The notes under the pieces: generated by a model
What the model was told of the DNA's origin: nothing
Seen by the model: only the letters and a program-made list of their open reading frames with translations
Database searches by the model: none
Assembly (NCBI GenBank): GCA_018350325.1
Contig: JAEVLN010000010.1
Span: 496,001 to 560,000, forward strand
From: Globodera rostochiensis
Lineage: Eukaryota; Nematoda; Chromadorea; Rhabditida; Heteroderidae
Direction: 5' to 3'
Length of the DNA: 64,000 bases
In this document: positions 59,909 to 64,000 of the stretch, piece by piece
Numbering within the stretch: the first letter of the stretch is position 1
How the letters are laid out: each line of letters starts with the position of its first letter
Made by a program: the position numbers and the translations under genes

Positions 59909-60070
59909 CACCGTAGAAACCTTGAGGACGTTAAGAGGAAATGCAAAATACAAGCCGGGGACAAATCACATTGTTCACAAAACCATAGGGCTGACCTTGT
60001 TGGTCTAAATTTGTGCAAAACATTTTTTATTCGAAAAAATTGTCAGAAAATATGTTAATTGATGCACTAT

Positions 60071-61007
60071 GACAGCACTAATAATAATAATAGCCATATA
60101 TTGTACATACAAATAAAGGCACCTATTTAGTGGAACAGGCTCAGATGCCAAGTTCAAGCCCATGGACTTGCCAGCCACGGCGTTTCCTCGCATTCCCTTT
60201 CCGTGTCAAGCGACGCAGAAAACATTTTAAGCCCCAAAATTGAACGATTTGCCGAGAGCTTCATCATCGATTAAAACATTTCTGTAAAGCCATCTCTTAA
60301 ATGCTCTTGCATTACTGCTGATGCGTTGCGTGAGCAGTGCAAGAGCCCTGATTGTCTCTGACGCTTGGCCACCGGGGACAAAACAATTCAAAGTCGTCAT
60401 TATTAAAAATAAAATTAAAAATTAAAGAAAAATTCCCCTAATTATGCGAATTTTATGTGGCGCAACGGCTGGGGGGGGGGGATGTTAGAGAATAACGTTT
60501 AGGAATTTGTGCTTTTTTGGTGGTCAAATGTTTTAGGAATTAGTCGGACAAATTTGTAACCGCCTCAATACGGCGGGACATTAAGTCTAAAAGTGTCAAG
60601 CGAATGCTTTCCAAAACCTTCAAAATTGCATTTAATTCAAAATTTTTTTGAAATGAATGCTATTTTTAAAAATTAAAAAAAACAATATGGGGTTATATTT
60701 TTGAGAAGAAAAAGACAACATTATTAAATAAGACAACATTCTCTTCCTTCAGTTCGAATTATTCACATTCATAATTCAAAAATTGTCATTTAGCTTCTTT
60801 ATTTAAAGAAATTGCTGTAGTCAAAGGTCCAATAAGCTAAAAGCGTTAAATTTAAATAAATAAGACGTTTCAAATATTTTATTTTAAAGAAAGAATGAAA
60901 AATAAAAATCATTTTTAGTCCATTAGTATTCAAATGTTCAATAATAAAAAAGAGAACAAAATAAATGAATCTTTTGGGCCTTAAAAAGAATTTAAATAAA
61001 TTATTTA
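60071..61007. other. No gene; unique DNA right of the family cluster
   Basis: Homology to the family 3' flank stops near GTTAATTGATGCACT (60070). The rest is AT-rich with a G run (60471-60481). Nothing supportable is seen. Confidence 0.5.
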
Positions 61008-61915
61008 TTATTTAAAAATACACTCACATTCGCCCTCGGTGGGCGGCTCAAAAATTGGTAAATTTGCGAAAACGATGTGATGGCACTCGTAGAGACGTCC
61101 GTCGGGCGCCATTGCCTCCGCCATTTGAGCATAATTTTGAAATTCGCGTAAAATTCGGCTTTCAACATTATTTTGGATTAAAATGGTCACTTTTACGGAC
61201 GATTCTTTGCTCATGTCCTTGTAGGAATTGTTGACAGAAAAGTTGTTTGCATTTGCTTTCTGAAGGTCCATTTGATGGAACCTTGCGCGTCCGTTAGGAA
61301 ATCGACACTTCTCCCCCGACCTTCATTTAAATAAATAAAAATGTTATTAAAAATGCAAAACAATTTAATGAGCTTTTCGAAGCAGAAAAAGTGTCAGTTT
61401 TAAAGGCGTAATAAAATCGAATGGCTCCAAAACGTTCCGAATTCCATCGCCTAAATCCCATGCGGTTCGAACCTCCCACAGCTAACAATTTCTCGAATCG
61501 AACCTCAAAATGCTCAAAACGAAGCGCCCCACAGCTAAAAGTGTTTAACACTTTGCATTATTATTATTATTTTTGTACATAGTAATATATAAGAGGGCGA
61601 ATTTTCGAACCGGGGCGATTCGGCCATTGGGGGGGGGGGGGGGGGGGCTTCGCATCGGAAGGAATCGGACGGACACATTTTATGACAAATATAATTAAAT
61701 TTGCACATAATTTTTGAAAATAGCAAATTTTGTACAAAACAACAAAACATTCAACAATTACCAATTGGGCCAAAATAAACTGCAATTTTGTAGTTTCCGC
61801 GTGGAAGAACGGTGTGAGTTTGGTCATTTCCGCCAAAGCATCGCATTGCGACCGCCGAAGGCACGACGACAATTAATGTCGTTATAATTCGCAATAATTC
61901 GGTAAAATAAGTCAT
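61008..61915 (-). CDS. Secreted protein, at least two exons, unrecognised
   Basis: Exon 1 (61915-61762) encodes a signal peptide, MTYFTELLRIITTLIVVVPS, then AVAMRCFGGNDQTHTVLPRG and NYKIAVYFGPI, ending at ATTG then GTAATT. A downstream minus-strand exon (from about 61320 to the stop at 61008) reads GEKCRFPNGRARFHQMDLQK, SKESSVKVTILIQNNVESRI, DGRLYECHHIVFANLPIFEP and ends GECECIF. A direct join from exon 1 at the TGAAG acceptor is out of phase, so a middle exon or another acceptor must exist in 61321-61761. Four Cys in the second exon suggest an extracellular fold. No family is recognised. Confidence 0.5.
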
Positions 61916-62009
61916 TTTAAATATAATCGTCGTTTAACACTAATTATTATAAAATAATCGTTTTTATTTCAACAATTTATATGCATTTTTTATGGCATAA
62001 ACACAGTGA

Positions 62010-62110
62010 AACTGTTTCAGCGTTGGCAGGAAATGCCCGTAAAATTTGGTGTTATTATTATTATTGACTTACATAGAAAAACAACAACAAAACAGCTGAA
62101 TTTGGTTGTC
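62010..62110. repeat. Dispersed repeat, copy 1 (second copy at 63728-63832)
   Basis: A ~105-bp stretch (GAAATGCCCGTAAAATTTGG, GACTTACATAGAAAAACAAC, TTGGTTGTCCTTCAACTTCC) recurs with small changes at 63728-63832 in the same orientation, bracketing the GC-rich island and two MITEs. Confidence 0.8.
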
Positions 62111-62535
62111 CTTCAACTTCCGTAAAAATAACTTTTTTAAAAAATGAATGTTTCGTATTTTTAGTGCAATTAGTCAAAAGATAGTGTTTTTCTGTTTTAA
62201 TGTTGAGCCTCTGTTTTATGGCTAAAAAACTTAAAAAACAATTTTTGCTATTTTGGGTGTTTCGGAACTTGTGCATACGTTGCGTATAAATATTGACTAG
62301 AAATATCAATTTATAAAAATTCTTTTGCACAAAAATTCCATACAGATTTCAGCTTTAATAGTATTTAAAATGGAAAACCCCCCGAGGATGGAAGAAATAG
62401 TGCACCCGGAGAGTTGCCAGAGGAAAGAAGAAATAGCATTGACCCCCGGGGATGAAAGAAATAGTGCCCCGGGGGTTGTCAGAGAGAATTTCCCTTCCTC
62501 TCCCCTTCCCTTCCATTGCTTTATAAAGGGAAATA

Positions 62536-62800
62536 AAATGCATCCAACCGCCGGGGGTCGTGGCGGGCTCTTGTGACCCAGCGAGTTGGGGGCGAAGGCG
62601 GACGGGGGGCGGGCGTGCGCCGACCGAGTGTCGTGACCAAGGGCCGCGTCGGCAGGGGCGGCCCGGGGGAGCCGGTGCCGTCCCGGGCGCACAATGCGGA
62701 GAGCAACGGCTCAGGCCCGCAAGGGAGCAGGCAAAATCTCCCGCGCGGTCACAGTGGCTCCGATAGCACTCGCGAGCACGCCATCCAAACGCCCATCGCC
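62536..62800. other. GC-rich island of unknown nature
   Basis: About 260 bases of strongly GC-rich DNA (for example GGACGGGGGGCGGGCGTGCG and GGCAGGGGCGGCCCGGGGGA) stand in AT-rich surroundings. Open frames exist in several phases, as expected by chance in GC-rich DNA. I do not recognise rRNA or a protein domain. Confidence 0.5.
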
Positions 62801-62929
62801 AAGCTTTTTGCCAAATTTTGTGTAGTTTTAATTACAAAATGTACTAAAAAAAAGTACGATTTCCGTTTATCTTTAACATTTAATTTATTTTTTTATAATA
62901 AAGCTTGTCAACCTAAATTATGTGACTAT

Positions 62930-63038
62930 TAGAGACCGGCCAGAAGGTTCGGTCGGTACTTTTCGGCAAAGTACCGATGCCTGAGTACCGAAAAGTACCG
63001 AAAAATCCTCGGTACTTTACCGTACCGTCCGATCTCTA
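62930..63038. mobile_element. 109-bp hAT-like MITE, TAGAG-CCGG family with a different interior
   Basis: Ends TAGAGACCGG and CCGATCTCTA are flanked by a perfect 8-bp duplication, GTGACTAT (62922-62929 and 63039-63046). The interior is made of GTACCGAAAAGTACCGA-type inverted words, unlike the CTCGAGATC words of the other copies. Confidence 0.88.
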
Positions 63039-63073
63039 GTGACTATATACAAGAATTATACTTCCCCCCCCCC

Positions 63074-63152
63074 AGGGCTGTGTCGAAACTAAAAAGAAAG
63101 TCGAAATCGAAAATCAAAAGAAAAAAACGTCAAAAATCGAAATTTCGATACA
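63074..63152. mobile_element. Decayed relative of the 70-bp hAT-like MITE
   Basis: It starts CAGGGCTGTGTCGAAAC and continues with AGTCGAAATCGAAAATC and CGAAATTTCGATAC, but the right terminal repeat is not intact. Confidence 0.6.
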
Positions 63153-64000
63153 ACTTTGTTTGGCAAAATATAGATTTACATTTTCAATGAGGGGGCGGGG
63201 GGGGGGGCGCTACAAATGCAAATTTTAAATAAATGTCAACAAAGAGCGCGGCGTCTGGCGCGTAAAGATGCAAAAATTTCGCTGCCTCAGCTTCGTTTTA
63301 GAGGGATTATCATAAATTCACATTTCTGCCAAGTGACGCCGCTGTACTTGAGGATGGTCGGACATTGAATTAGACAAATTCCGGATGAAATTACAATTCA
63401 GTGAAAATTGGGATATTTATACGAATTGGCAAAGCAAATTAGGTATTTGAAAAAAAACCTTGTTTTCATAACGCAGAACGGTCGGATGTCGCAGGACAAA
63501 AGCATTAATGGACAAAATGCCTAATAAGCCAAAAGCGGTACTAATAGCTTTAAGCGGACAAATAACCAAAAAGCAATTTATCAGATTTTCTTGACACCAT
63601 TGAAAAACGGTTAATATTCTTTTGTTTAGTGCCTATTTTGAATTTTTTGGGATTTTTAGTGCCTACCTATATTAAACTTTTTGTGGATTTTTAGTGCCTA
63701 TTTTAAACTTTTTGGTATATTTGTGTCATAGAAATGCCCGTAAAATTTGGCGTTATTATTATAGACTTACATAGAAAAATAACAACGAAACAGATGATTT
63801 GGTTGGTTGTCCATTAACTTCCGAAAAAATAATTTGGAGGGGGGGGGGGAGACGTTTCCTTTGAAATTTGAATATTTCAAGGACATTCTTGAAAATACCT
63901 ATGTACATTTTTAACTTTTAAGTATTTACTTGCCATTTAAGTACATAGACAAAGGCCTGCCTCAAATAGAAAATAACAATTTTAATTTCCCAAATCAACA
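63153..64000. other. No gene; repeats only
   Basis: G runs lie at about 63190-63210 and 63838-63850. Three ~38-bp repeats of TTTTAGTGCCTATTTT with TTTTTGGGAT-like tails lie at about 63625-63720, and the second copy of the dispersed repeat is at 63728-63832. No supportable coding region is seen. Confidence 0.5.

Noticed and set aside
62560..62932. Plus- and minus-strand open frames in the GC-rich island
   Set aside because: Several frames are open at once because of GC content, and none has a recognisable domain.

Overview
The window is nuclear DNA from an animal, most likely a plant-parasitic nematode of the cyst-nematode type (Heteroderidae, e.g. Globodera or Heterodera). The genus-level call is inference. 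It rests on AT-rich DNA with compact spliced genes, very short introns (about 50 nt) in a PIM-like kinase gene, GC-AG introns, many short inverted-repeat transposons, and a tandem family of secreted proteins preceded by arrays of the hexamer ATGCCA. I recall that hexamer as the 'DOG box' of Globodera dorsal-gland effector genes. There is no bacterial gene organisation, CRISPR array or viral gene.

Layout. 1-8.3 kb: a minus-strand PIM-family Ser/Thr kinase gene (exons about 6553 to 3921) with probable Ser/Glu/Gln-rich tail exons further left (3431-2942 and 2239-1612). Its introns are loaded with MITEs and minisatellites. 8.3-17.8 kb: two fold-back elements, a peptide-GPCR first exon (TM1), a Fic-domain (FICD/fic-1-like) gene with a duplicated and broken exon, a small secreted minus-strand protein, and GPCR 3' exons (TM5, loop 3, TM6). 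The GPCR sequence stops where the amplified family begins.

17.8-60.07 kb is the main feature: four tandem plus-strand copies (A 18293-24291, B 26471-31531, C 47133-51965, D 53643-59697) of a nine-exon gene that I do not recognise. A and D each encode 1268 residues: a signal peptide, four related helical modules and a long Lys/Glu-rich coiled coil. Three modules keep a large exon plus a small exon in the same intron-phase pattern (large exon ends in phase 2, small exon ends in phase 1), and the fourth has the two fused. Each copy sits behind a 46-bp-unit minisatellite carrying ATGCCA and a conserved ~250-bp promoter block. A is intact. B has a 1-nt frameshift in exon 9. C has a 5-nt insertion in exon 9 that also creates a new splice acceptor able to restore the frame. 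D is intact but carries a nested pair of hAT-like MITEs in intron 8.

The cluster is split between B and C by an 11.4-kb, 59-bp-unit satellite with higher-order repeats, itself lying inside a different minisatellite. To the right of the cluster are a second candidate secreted protein on the minus strand (61915-61008), a short GC-rich island and more MITEs.

The four-module secreted coiled-coil family with its ATGCCA-rich upstream arrays is the best candidate for an undescribed system. A parasitism role is inference from the signal peptide, the promoter motif and the amplification.
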